Shown here: in pieces, positions 1-9,569 of the stretch
Layout of the letters: each line of letters opens with the position of its first letter
Numbering within the stretch: the first letter of the stretch is position 1
Assembly: GCA_039105265.1 (NCBI GenBank)
Contig: JAPFFF010000028.1
Location: forward strand, 558,001-622,000
DNA length: 64,000 nt
Reading direction: 5' to 3'
Origin: Tritrichomonas musculus
Lineage: Eukaryota > Parabasalia > Tritrichomonadida > Tritrichomonadidae
Notes under the pieces: generated by a model
Databases searched by the model: none
What the model saw: only the letters and a program-made list of their open reading frames with translations
What the model was told of the DNA's origin: nothing
Made by a program: the position numbers and the translations under genes

Positions 1-1
1 G

Positions 2-127
2 AAAGTAACAATCTGTATATTCATTGAAGGCGATATGATGAATCTGGCATTGCCCTGGCACAAATTTCGAGCACCCGTTTCCCATCCCTATTTATATGAC
101 ACGCCTAAAAGATTAAATTTTCTTTGA
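2..127 (+). CDS. 3' end of an unidentified gene (partial)
   Basis: The second frame is open from the window edge for 41 codons and ends in TGA. The visible tail reads KVTICIFIEGDMMNLAL then PWHKFRAPVSHPYLYDTP and ends KRLNFL. Base composition is clearly less AT-rich than the DNA just downstream, which fits coding sequence. No family is recognised from so short a piece. The start lies outside the window. It could also be a relic; being open over only 41 codons is weak support on its own. Confidence 0.45.
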   Translation, partial: KVTICIFIEGDMMNLALPWHKFRAPVSHPYLYDTPKRLNFL

Positions 128-250
128 TTTTGAAATTTATCCTTCAACTTTTTTAATGTATCATTTTTCTTTGTTGATATTCTGAATAGAAAAAAAATGT
201 GACAAAAATTCATTTTGGAAAAACGTAAAATGACTCAATTTTTCTCTGAA

Positions 251-297
251 AATTTTCTTTAAAAATTTTCTTTAAAAATTTTCTTTAAAAATTTTAA
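251..297. repeat. 13-bp short tandem repeat
   Basis: About three and a half copies of attttctttaaaa lie just upstream of the prominin-like gene at 333. The rest of 128-332 is AT-rich leader with nothing else recognisable. Confidence 0.6.
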
Positions 298-332
298 TTT
301 AAATTTTTATCATAAAATCATATAAAACTACA

Positions 333-1757
333 ATGATATTTACTTTACTATTATTCATCATGCCAACACTAATTTATAGCGATGAACCCCAGATATTAAG
401 TTCAAAAACTTCAAAGCAGCGCTTTTCTGAAACAGGTATAAATTTTTTAGCAATTTTTCAATTACTTTCTATTGGATATTTTTTGATATATTTTATTTTC
501 TCATTTTGCTGTTGCTCATCAGGTGAAAAAGAATGCTTGCCAGTTTTTATTTACTTTCTAGGAATAATTTTACTTTTCATTACATCAATCATCGCATACG
601 TAGGCGTTTCAAAGTTGAAAAATAATTATTACAGCTCTTATTCAAAGCAATCGTTGAATGAAGTTAAAAATTTACTTGACAGAAATTATAAGAATATAAT
701 ATTATTATGTGATAATGTAACAAAACAAAGAGATTCTACTTATTCTGGAATAAAATCTCTCATAAAAGCAATAACCGAATATAATTCACGTTTTTCAAAT
801 AAAAAAACAAAAAATGAGATATCAAATGATCTAAAGATAATAGACTCGACTCAACAAAAAATTTTGTTATTTTCAAATTTATCTATTCAATTTTCTAATT
901 CAACTCAAAAAATAATAAATAAAATAAAAAAGAAATGTTTATCCTCATCTGAACAAACCAAATATTTACTTGAATATTCAATTAATAACAAAAGAGCAAA
1001 GAAAGTAAATTCAGAAAAATATCTCTTTGAAATGAGTATTCAATATTCAAATTTTATTGTTACATCAGTTTTATTTATGTCATTAGTTTATGGATTTATA
1101 TATTTTATTGAAAACAGATGTTCATGTGTTTGTTTGTATTTATTCCCTCTATGTTCGATTTTAATTCTTTTTTTTGGTTCTGTTGGATGTTTTAATATTC
1201 ACAGTGATGATTATTCAACATTGAATAGAATTTGTTTTAGATATAGAAAAGAAAATTTGGATGATTTTGAACAAATAATTTTTGACGCAACACATTGCTT
1301 TAGTAGCATAAAAAATACCAATAATATATCACACATTTATAAAGAGTATGAAAATATAAAAAATAAAGAAAAGATTGACATATCAATTGGAAATAAACTA
1401 AAAAGAATTATTGATAACATTTGTACAATTGATAAACAATTAGATCAAATATTTAATAATTCTGAATCTGCATTTAATGAATCTTTAGCAGTGGTTGGCA
1501 CATTAAAAAGCGATTGTTCTACACTTATTATGGGATGCGATCTTTGTATTATAGCAAAAATTTTATTGTTTCTTGGATTGTTCATTTCATCTTTCGCAAT
1601 TTGTACAATAAAAGAACCTTCTTGTTGTAAGTGTCGTCATAAAGGATACGGAAATTATTCTGGTTCAACGCCAAGAGAAACATCGGAATCATCGTCATCT
1701 ACACTTCATGTAGTTTTAATTTATTCAGAAACACGATTGAAATATGAGAATGCATAA
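333..1757 (+). CDS. Five-span membrane protein with prominin/tweety-like topology
   Basis: The product has 474 residues. Residues 1-16 form a signal peptide (MIFTLLLFIMPTLIYS). Hydrophobic spans follow at about 37-58, 70-92, 239-258, 268-287 and 402-424. Short cysteine-rich loops sit between spans 1 and 2 (Cys59-61, Cys68) and between spans 3 and 4 (CSCVC near 263). Two long polar loops of about 145 and 115 residues have coiled-coil character. The C-terminal tail is cytoplasmic, Cys-rich after span 5 (CCKC) and then Ser-rich. This order, with paired spans, a Cys-rich small loop, two large extracellular loops and a fifth span, is that of prominin (CD133) and the related tweety proteins, which shape curved plasma membrane or bind lipids. 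The assignment rests on topology, not on sequence identity. ATG at 333 is the natural start because the signal peptide begins there. Confidence 0.6.
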   Translation: MIFTLLLFIMPTLIYSDEPQILSSKTSKQRFSETGINFLAIFQLLSIGYFLIYFIFSFCCCSSGEKECLPVFIYFLGIILLFITSIIAYVGVSKLKNNYYSSYSKQSLNEVKNLLDRNYKNIILLCDNVTKQRDSTYSGIKSLIKAITEYNSRFSNKKTKNEISNDLKIIDSTQQKILLFSNLSIQFSNSTQKIINKIKKKCLSSSEQTKYLLEYSINNKRAKKVNSEKYLFEMSIQYSNFIVTSVLFMSLVYGFIYFIENRCSCVCLYLFPLCSILILFFGSVGCFNIHSDDYSTLNRICFRYRKENLDDFEQIIFDATHCFSSIKNTNNISHIYKEYENIKNKEKIDISIGNKLKRIIDNICTIDKQLDQIFNNSESAFNESLAVVGTLKSDCSTLIMGCDLCIIAKILLFLGLFISSFAICTIKEPSCCKCRHKGYGNYSGSTPRETSESSSSTLHVVLIYSETRLKYENA

Positions 1758-1865
1758 TATATATCATAAAAAGATTTTTTTCAAAACTCACTAATAAATA
1801 TAAAATTATTTTCATTTTTCGTTATTCTTGTTTCAATCTTTTTTTTTTAATTCAATAAAGGTAAT

Positions 1866-2027
1866 ATGTTCACCATGATTATTTTTATCACATCATCCGT
1901 ACTTCACTTGAAAATTCCATTCATGACAAAGCTCTTCATTACAAAAAATTTAACAGATCCTCCAGCAGTTGAAATTGCACTTGGATCGAGATACATACAC
2001 AAGAAAACATCAAGAACAGATATTTAA
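1866..2027 (+). CDS. Possible small ORF, 53 aa
   Basis: An ATG-to-TAA frame encodes a hydrophobic start (MFTMIIFITSSVLHLKIPF) followed by a polar, basic tail (SRYIHKKTSRTDI). The stretch is less AT-rich than its surroundings, which is the only hint of coding. No family is recognised. It may be a relic of an older gene or plain intergenic DNA. Confidence 0.2.
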   Translation: MFTMIIFITSSVLHLKIPFMTKLFITKNLTDPPAVEIALGSRYIHKKTSRTDI

Positions 2028-2631
2028 AACAGTCCAACAATCCTTCTCTATAAAAACATGAAAGTTAGAATAAGTAATTATGAATTTTGAAAAATATCAA
2101 TCAAAAGTTGTTAGTTCATTGAAACTTATTACACTTAATAAAAATGAATTTTTCATTCCTCGTTTTTCTCTAGAATGAAATATTAAGCATGTATGCTCAC
2201 ACATTTGATTATATATAGTTATTCCTTCATTATTATTTATAAATGAAAATTAGACGTGGTTAATGCTCTAGACTTGAAAACTTTTCAATGGTATTTCAAG
2301 GACCAAACAAAGTATTTCAATTTTGGTTGATATATTTTATCTTGTTTTAACGTATATTTTTTCTAAAGCTATATCTGAAAAAGTGGCATCCAAAATTCTA
2401 TTTTTATATTTAAATTTCTTGAATGGCCAACTTTTTGTATACTTTTGTAACAAAAAGTGAAAACAATTCTGTGCTTAGCTTTCAAAAAGTGCTACATTAA
2501 ATTTCCATATTTTGTTTTGAGTGCAACTTTTTTAATAATATTATTTTCATATTTATATATCATGATAACTAATCTAAGATATTACTTCTTATTTGGAAAA
2601 ATTTCTATTTTGTTGATTTTTTGTTAAGATA

Positions 2632-2656
2632 AAATAATAATAATAATAATAATAAA
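2632..2656. repeat. AAT microsatellite
   Basis: About eight uninterrupted aat/taa units occur in the gene-poor stretch between 1758 and 4628. Confidence 0.85.
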
Positions 2657-2918
2657 AATTGACAAGGTTGTCTTCTCAGTCCTTGAGCCCAAGACATTGA
2701 CCAAGTCTAAAGAAAATATTAAATACATGAAGAAATGGATTTAAAACTTTGTTTTAGATTTTTTATTATTAATTATTATCAATTGATATGAATAAATCAA
2801 TAAATCATTAGAGTAAAATAATTTTTTTCTGCTGAATTTTCCATATCAGTACAAGTAAGGGCCATTTCTAATTTCTTTTTCATTGCTTCAATTGATTCAA
2901 GAGCAGGGATGTGAATTG

Positions 2919-2940
2919 TATTGAAGCACGTGCTTCAATA
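2919..2940. repeat. Perfect 22-bp palindrome with CACGTG core
   Basis: Each half reads TATTGAAGCAC and its exact reverse complement follows, centred on CACGTG. It lies about 35 bp before the foldback element at 2975. It could be a protein-binding dyad or the remnant of a small inverted-repeat element. Confidence 0.6.
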
Positions 2941-2974
2941 ATGTTTTTAAAATACTGAAAAAAAAAAAAAAAAT

Positions 2975-3726
2975 GGCGTAATGCAAAAGCATTCAAAAAG
3001 TGAAGATTTTTTTGAGGCAAAAACGATCAAAACACGTTTTAAATTGAGAGCAGCTCACAAAAACATAACTTTTTGAGAACATCAACTTTTTGAAATCAAA
3101 AACACGGTTAGCGCTTTAAATAATTTGCCTTTTGGCTTGTTTTAAGTGGCGTCATTTTTCTTCTTGGCCTCACGAATTAGAATTCGGAGCTCTTCTGTAG
3201 GGAGCAACGTCTAATCTAATTCATGAGGTACCTAGAGTGTGTAGCTCACTGCAGAGGGCTGCACGATCTAGGTTTCAAGATTATTTTACAAATTTCAAAT
3301 AATCTTCGATATCTATTGAAACTGCTAATTGTGAAACCAATATTAGCATCTTGGGATCATTTACCCCCATTTTCATCGTTTACAACTCCATAGTGATTGT
3401 TTTATAAATATTTTATTTACATAATTATTGTACTTCCTATTCAAATGTTCATGATAAGAAAGTAATGCTTCTAATACAACTAATAAGCCCAGAACTTTCT
3501 TGTCATGCACATTCGATTTTGAATTACATTATTTAAAATACCTATAAATGATTAAATGAGTTAGTTACTGTTATTTAGAATTTGAATAAATATAAGTGAT
3601 TGATTTCAAAAAGTTGATGTTCTCAAAAAGTTATGTTTTTGTGAGCTGTTCTCAATTTAAAAACGTGTTTTTGATCGTTTTTGCCTCAAAAAAATCTTCA
3701 CTTTTTGAATGCTTTTGCCTTTCGCC
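2975..3726. mobile_element. Foldback/MITE-like element with about 125-bp terminal inverted repeats
   Basis: The left arm (2975-3097) and right arm (3601-3726) are near-perfect reverse complements, starting from GGCG and running through CAAAAGCATTCAAAAAGTG. The 500-bp centre is less AT-rich and contains two further stems: one at about 3170-3226 (cctcacgaattaga against taattcatgagg) and one at about 3231-3272 (cctaga against tctagg, with an inner tgcag/ctgca). There is no open frame of note, so it is non-autonomous. The flanks are A-rich homopolymers, so a target-site duplication could not be read. The rest of 3727-4628 is AT-rich without recognisable features. Confidence 0.8.
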
Positions 3727-4613
3727 AAAAAAAATGATATAATTGCTATTTCTTTATGTACCATAGTATGCAGCTTATAACATTATAATAATCAATAAAA
3801 AACAATTTTTTAATAAATTGCTTTTGCTGTTTTCCGCTTTTATTTGATTTAAATTTAACATTCAGGTTAAATTTATTTTTAATTTAGCGCTAAGTCAAAA
3901 AGCATGTATCTTATACTTTATTGAACAAAGGTGGCAGTTTAATTAAAATGGCGTCAACTTATTAGATATCATTCTTGATTAGAAGGTAATCTAAATGAAT
4001 TTTGGATTTATGCTTTCATTTAGATTGTTGCAGCTCAAGGTATTTGTCTCAGCTCAACAAAAACAAAAAAAAAAAACTTAACTTTTTTTAAAAAAATTTT
4101 TTTTTTTTGTGAATTTATTTTTCGATAAAAAATCATTCAAATATTTGATACGATATTTTTTTTGTTATTTTCATTTTACGGATATATTTAAATAAATCAA
4201 TTTTTATTTATAATAAATTATATAATGATTATTTATATATATATTTATTTTAATATTTATATATATAAATTATTTTTATTAATTAGTAAAAAATATATTT
4301 TCAATTTTATATATATTGTTGTGAATTTCAAATCTTTTCAATATTTCAATTTCTTGAAAAAAAAAATTTAATATCATTACCAATAGTTTAAAAAATCATT
4401 TACTATTTATAAATATAATATTTTATAAAATATAAATATTTATTAAAATATTTATTAAAATATTTATTTAAGAATATTATTACTTAATTTTGGATATATT
4501 AACAAAATTATATTTTGACTGATTCTCAAAATTTGAGAGAATTTCAAAGAAAAGAAAAAACCATGAAAAGTTTTCATTGAAAACAATAAGAGTATGACAT
4601 GTGATATAAATTA

Positions 4614-4620
4614 TCATTTC
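4614..4620 (+). promoter_or_regulatory. Inr-like initiator TCATTTC
   Basis: It matches the trichomonad initiator TCA-Y-W and lies 9-15 nt before the peptidase ATG, the spacing expected from the very short trichomonad 5' leaders. TCATT also arises often by chance in such AT-rich DNA. Confidence 0.4.
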
Positions 4621-4628
4621 AAATTTTA

Positions 4629-6395
4629 ATGTCGAGCGAGAAAGAAGCTGTTTCTGTTTTATCAGTTCAAAATGAAAGCGGAAATAATGACAAAGTCATC
4701 AACCGCATTTTAACAGCCACTACCATTTTTCTAGTCATTGCTACTGGTTTAGCAGTTTCATTCATACCATTTGTTTTGAAAATCAACCAAAATCTAAAAA
4801 CCCGTTCTGATACTCCTGTTGATAAGATTATACGATCAATAATCAATGAATCACTCGATGTTGTTCTCCCAACTCGCTTTGTTATTAATGATGATTTCAT
4901 TTTACCACCGTCAGACCAAATGCAACGTGGAACATGCTGGATATTTGCTACATTATTTCTCTTAGAATCCCAATATCGTGAAAATGGAATCAGAAAAGGA
5001 TTTTTAAATAAAGATGAATATGTTCTTTTTAGCAAACAAGCATATGGATCATATGTTCTACAAGAATGTAACCGTGATCATTCCTCAGGCGTGTGTCGAC
5101 ATGGTGCACCTGCACACAATACAACAGATGATCATTTAATCCCAACTTTATATTATCTTACCAAGGCATTCCCTAATTTGACAAGATCAATATTGCCTGA
5201 AGCAGTATGCCCATATCAAGCATCAGATGCTGACGGTCCTGAAAACGATTATAAATGCGATGGAATGTGGGAAGCTATTGAAACTAACCCAATCCAATTC
5301 AAAATCAAATCAATGGAAGCTGCACGTGATGTTAGATCAACCAAACGCTTACTTGTTAAAAGTCAACGTCCTTTAGGCCTTTCTTTCCCATTTGCCAGCT
5401 TTTTCTATTATGCTCCATGCGATAATCAAGCATCAAATTATTCAAACACTGATTTTTGCTCAGCCGAAAAGCGAGTAAGCTGCCCAGCAGGCTACAAATC
5501 AAAGTATTGCGCAAAAATTGAAATAGAAATGAGAAATTCTGCAGATGGAACTTTCCAATCAATCGATGATCCTACCCGTATTAGCATTACCAGCGCTCAC
5601 GAAATCAATATTATTGGATATAACGATGACTTTGTCCATAAAAACCGTAAGATATCTAGTATTACTCTCCCAACATTCCGTGGAGGATTTATTACTCATA
5701 ACAGTTGGCGTGGAAATGGCCACAGTGTTGAATACTATATGGGACGTCGCTCCGAAGAAAATGAAGCCGTAATCTGTCCAAATCATAATCTATCATCTAA
5801 TTGGATTCCAACAACATTCAATTGTATCTCAAAGAATCGTGGTGATGTAACCAAATGTGGCCAAGGATTTAAATTTGTACGAGGTAAAAATGGATTGGCT
5901 AATCATACAGACTTACTTGGATGCAAAAACAGTAAATACTGCGATCCTGACAGATATTATGCACTCCTCCAAAGCCCCGATGGCGCTGAATCCTGGCCTG
6001 AACCTCTCTATACCGGCTTTGATCTTACTCATCTTGTATCATGGAAGAAAGACACAATTATTGGAGATAATATGGACTTTAGAAATGAAACATTTGACTT
6101 CCTCCCATTCCAAATGCTCTATTCAGCTTTCTATCCAGTTAACTATGTTCCAAACGATGAAGATAATTGCGGCTACTGGCTTATTCCATACAAGACAGTT
6201 GAAATGGTTAATATGAATAATTGGCAACTTCTTGATACATATTATGTCGTTGATATGGAATTTGAGTTTACTGATTCATCATATTCTCGAAGTGGACAAT
6301 CTAAGAAATTCAACACAACTCTCCTTGACCAATCTCTTCGCAAGTTCATCAAACCTGATTTTGATGGACCTCTTCCATACAATTACGTATATTGA
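4629..6395 (+). CDS. Membrane-anchored papain-family (clan CA, C1) cysteine peptidase
   Basis: The product has 588 residues and begins with a short cytoplasmic tail and a single hydrophobic segment at about 29-50, so it is probably a type II membrane protein with the enzyme outside or in the lumen. The active site is complete: oxyanion Gln97 and nucleophile Cys103 in DQMQRGTCWIFA, His324 in SAHEINIIGYND, and Asn358 in HNSWRG. The Q-x-x-x-G-x-C-W-I-F spacing resembles bleomycin-hydrolase-like and other divergent C1 enzymes more than cathepsin L. There is no recognisable long inhibitory propeptide, since the catalytic Cys comes only about 50 residues after the anchor. About 230 residues follow the Asn, with several Cys, more than papain has; their fold is not recognised. 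N-glycosylation motifs are present. ATG 4629 is the first in frame, 9-15 nt after an Inr-like site. Confidence 0.88.
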   Translation: MSSEKEAVSVLSVQNESGNNDKVINRILTATTIFLVIATGLAVSFIPFVLKINQNLKTRSDTPVDKIIRSIINESLDVVLPTRFVINDDFILPPSDQMQRGTCWIFATLFLLESQYRENGIRKGFLNKDEYVLFSKQAYGSYVLQECNRDHSSGVCRHGAPAHNTTDDHLIPTLYYLTKAFPNLTRSILPEAVCPYQASDADGPENDYKCDGMWEAIETNPIQFKIKSMEAARDVRSTKRLLVKSQRPLGLSFPFASFFYYAPCDNQASNYSNTDFCSAEKRVSCPAGYKSKYCAKIEIEMRNSADGTFQSIDDPTRISITSAHEINIIGYNDDFVHKNRKISSITLPTFRGGFITHNSWRGNGHSVEYYMGRRSEENEAVICPNHNLSSNWIPTTFNCISKNRGDVTKCGQGFKFVRGKNGLANHTDLLGCKNSKYCDPDRYYALLQSPDGAESWPEPLYTGFDLTHLVSWKKDTIIGDNMDFRNETFDFLPFQMLYSAFYPVNYVPNDEDNCGYWLIPYKTVEMVNMNNWQLLDTYYVVDMEFEFTDSSYSRSGQSKKFNTTLLDQSLRKFIKPDFDGPLPYNYVY

Positions 6396-6908
6396 TTTTT
6401 TTATTAATAAAAAAAGATTATCAATTTTTTTATTTGTTTTCTTTTACTGTTTAATTGACACGAAAGTCTAGTTAAAAAAGATATTTTATCTTCTTTCTTT
6501 GGAAAACAATCATTTTAATATATTGAAACAAATGCACAAAAGACTTTGATTTATAACTAGAAATTAGTAAACCCAAATCATTAAATAATTAAATTTTTAA
6601 TGAATTATTTTAAAAAAAGCAATTTTTCCATTCCAGATATCTTTTATAAGATAAAAATATTTTTTTAAATATTTTTTACTAATATTTTCCATTATAAATA
6701 GCTCATTTCTAATAAAAAATCAAATTTCTTGTTCAATTTTTTAAAATATAGGTAGAAAAAATCAAATATTATTTTATTTTCAAACAATAAATAAAGAAAA
6801 GATGTTAACTTGATTGCATTATTAAAAATAAAGAAAACAAAATTGTATAATATCAAAAGAAATAAAGAAAAACAACATTTTTTATAATAACAATATATCT
6901 AATATACG
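6396..6908. other. Intergenic between convergent genes
   Basis: AT-rich spacer holding the 3' ends of the peptidase gene (plus strand) and the pseudo-phosphodiesterase gene (minus strand). No repeats or RNA genes are recognised. Confidence 0.7.
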
Positions 6909-9569
6909 TTAAGAACCTATTTGGGCTCTTTCATGCCAAAATTTTATATTTTCACGAATAGTATTAATAATAATTTTCTTTGATGAAAGTGAATTCATTA
7001 AATTAAACCAAGGAAAAACAACATTCTTTGACATTTCAAAATGAAAGTTTGAAACGAATTTTTGATTTTCTTTTTCTTCATTTGTAAAAATAGATTCATT
7101 TATCTCGATGAAGCACATTTTATTTTCTTCATACTTAGTCAAATAAGGTGCAAAATCAACAAAAGAAAGAATAGCTTTCATGAATAATATCATGTCTTTT
7201 ACATTGCTAGAAACAGAAAAATTTGGTGATTGAGTTCTATTCAGCAACATTCCATAAATTTCCATTTTCAATGAATTATTAGTCTCATCAATTAAAACTC
7301 TCAGCAAATTTAATAAGTAATCATTTTGATAACAAATAAAAGAACTAAATAAACAAAGAATTTCATCAACATTATGTAAAGATGAATTCCTCAAAAAAGA
7401 AGCAAGAAAGAGAATAAAAATGTCCAATTTCGACTTGATCCAAAATTTAAAGTTGTGCTTAATGAGTCTTTTCAGCATTTTAAAGGACTTTATTTTGCAA
7501 TGATAAGCAGAAATGTTTTCTTTTGAAAACGATAATAAAAAAGACAACAACAAATCAGGATAAATTTCAACAAGGAATAAATTTTGTTTTTGAATGAAAT
7601 TCATAAATTTTCTAATCAAATATTTTTGTGGATTTGTAATCAATAAATAATCATCAGAAAACAAATTTAAAAAAGAATTCATCTTGATGTTCCATATATT
7701 AAAAAGCTGACTCTCTCTTTCTTTCAAATCTAAATAAATGCTTTTATCATTCTTGTTTTTCTCTTTTTGACTATCTTTCTTTTCAATGTTGTTCAAATAA
7801 AAACCAAGAATTCTTCTGGCTTTATAAGTTTCTTTCTCTCTTTTCTTCTTCATCAATTCGTTTTTGATCTTTAAAAATGATAAATTGTGACGTCTGTCAT
7901 TCAAATGATCGCAAAAAGGACAGTTTGTCGATTGAGATAAATCTTTTTGAATGTCAAAAAGGTCTTCGTTATTTTTTGTCATTTCTTCAACAGCTGCATC
8001 GATTGAATTATTGAGAGTTGTATCATCTGAATTCATCAATTGAAGAACTCTCAATTTATCAATCGATTCTGTTATCTTTCCTTTGAATGAATGAATCAAG
8101 TTTTCTTTTTTATATGATTCAAAAAAATGCATTTTATTTTTCAGTTTTTTGCTCCGTTCAGAGTCAGAATAAGCCATCGATAATCGCGTGAAAAAGAAGA
8201 TAATAATTAGAAATGCAAAACAAATCAAGAAAACATTCGATACCATAGAATAAATCTCACTTATTTTGGGATTCATCTCCAGCAACATGATCAAGTAAAA
8301 AGAATATCTGCTTCTTGTGTGAATTATCCTTTTTATGATCATGTATTGAATTGAACTCGACACGTTCACAAGAAGAGGAACATCAATCGGAACACTGATG
8401 ATTTCATTCACAACAGAGTTCCAAATTGAATGGTTTATATCGGAAATGTTTGGGAAAATGGCCGATCTATTCACAAAATTTTTCGGAAATATTGCGCCCA
8501 TTTCATTGTCAATCAGGACGTTGTACATGTAGTCAGTGATGATGTAGTGGTTGTACTTATCATTCTTTTTCTCTTTTAATATAAAAAAAAGTGACTCGGT
8601 GAAGAATGACGAGCTGACGTCACTGACAATGATTGTGTCATTATCATTCTCAAATTCATTGAATGATTTTTTATGATTTGATTTTTCAATAGCTTCATCA
8701 ATGCTGTGGGCAAACCAAGCCTCATTTTCACCATATTTATAAACGGTTTCATCAACTTTTTGATAACCAAAATGCATTGAATTTTCCACTTTTTGAGAGC
8801 ACTCTCCACTTTTTGAATTACTATTTTCATTTTGTGTGCTGTTCATGATATTTTTTACTCTGTCATTCTCTGGCTCATACTTGCCTAGTATTGGATAGTT
8901 GATCGTGAAAACACGCGACTCGTTTTGACTGCCGAAATCAGCGATTCCAGTGTTCCAGTAAGGTTCCTTGTGCATGAGTGGCGCCTTGAAATTAACATTG
9001 CTAGAAATAGCATCAACAAATTCCACAAATTCACCATCTGTGAAAAAGTTCCAGTTTTTGAAATCAACCGTTTGGTTGTAAACACGAATCATATCGTGCG
9101 TTTTGTTGTATGGAAAAACGTAAAAAAGTTTAAATACGTGGTTGTTGGGCTGATTTGTGCTTCCTTCGTCACTGTAATATTCTAGCTGACAGGCTCCTGA
9201 TTGGTTGTGCCCTATATAGTAACGATAGGGTCGGAGGACTGCATCTGTATTAATATGATCACAAAACTTTTTGAAATAAAATATATGGTCTGGATCACAG
9301 CGAACTAGGCCACCATCGTGTGCAAATGATGATGTGTAACCGGTCGTAATTTCAAATCTTTGGAGATAATCGCCGATCATATAGGAATATGACATTGAAT
9401 TTGAAGCGATATGCTCTGAACATAATAAATAAACAGATTGTAATGATGCTACTCTGATTAAAATCCATGGTAGAAAAATCGCAATAATTATTAATAATCC
9501 AGAAATTGTCTGGAAAACATTGATAATGAGAATATTATTTTGAGTATAAATGTTGCTTTTATTCAGCAA
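6909..9569 (-). CDS. Two-span receptor-like protein with a degenerate cyclic-nucleotide phosphodiesterase domain
   Basis: About 886 residues are open. A first hydrophobic span lies at about 13-40. It is followed by a roughly 400-residue extracellular region with Cys pairs and many N-glycosylation motifs, a second span at about 445-466, and a cytoplasmic part with CPFCDHLNDRRH near 549. The last 240 residues follow class I phosphodiesterase landmarks: AYHCKIKSF where PDEs have PYHNxxHA, ASFLRNSSLHN where they have AxxHDxxHPG, FVDFA for the ADIS motif, and an end (VVFPWFNLMNSL then NIKFWHERAQ) like the PDE C-terminal helix. Most metal-binding His and Asp are gone, so catalysis is unlikely; a sensor or scaffold role is inferred. 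The start is unresolved. The open frame begins at a TTG, no in-frame ATG precedes the upstream stop, and the first internal ATG (residue 59) would remove span 1. An unseen 5' exon, a non-ATG start or a sequence error are the options. Confidence 0.6.
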   Translation of the reverse strand: MLNKSNIYTQNNILIINVFQTISGLLIIIAIFLPWILIRVASLQSVYLLCSEHIASNSMSYSYMIGDYLQRFEITTGYTSSFAHDGGLVRCDPDHIFYFKKFCDHINTDAVLRPYRYYIGHNQSGACQLEYYSDEGSTNQPNNHVFKLFYVFPYNKTHDMIRVYNQTVDFKNWNFFTDGEFVEFVDAISSNVNFKAPLMHKEPYWNTGIADFGSQNESRVFTINYPILGKYEPENDRVKNIMNSTQNENSNSKSGECSQKVENSMHFGYQKVDETVYKYGENEAWFAHSIDEAIEKSNHKKSFNEFENDNDTIIVSDVSSSFFTESLFFILKEKKNDKYNHYIITDYMYNVLIDNEMGAIFPKNFVNRSAIFPNISDINHSIWNSVVNEIISVPIDVPLLVNVSSSIQYMIIKRIIHTRSRYSFYLIMLLEMNPKISEIYSMVSNVFLICFAFLIIIFFFTRLSMAYSDSERSKKLKNKMHFFESYKKENLIHSFKGKITESIDKLRVLQLMNSDDTTLNNSIDAAVEEMTKNNEDLFDIQKDLSQSTNCPFCDHLNDRRHNLSFLKIKNELMKKKREKETYKARRILGFYLNNIEKKDSQKEKNKNDKSIYLDLKERESQLFNIWNIKMNSFLNLFSDDYLLITNPQKYLIRKFMNFIQKQNLFLVEIYPDLLLSFLLSFSKENISAYHCKIKSFKMLKRLIKHNFKFWIKSKLDIFILFLASFLRNSSLHNVDEILCLFSSFICYQNDYLLNLLRVLIDETNNSLKMEIYGMLLNRTQSPNFSVSSNVKDMILFMKAILSFVDFAPYLTKYEENKMCFIEINESIFTNEEKENQKFVSNFHFEMSKNVVFPWFNLMNSLSSKKIIINTIRENIKFWHERAQIGS

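Noticed and set aside
3225-3290. tRNA-like A-box (tagctcactgcagaggg) and B-box-like (ggtttcaag) in the foldback element
   Set aside because: The boxes are too close together, no cloverleaf forms and the acceptor stem is missing; better explained as hairpins of the element core.
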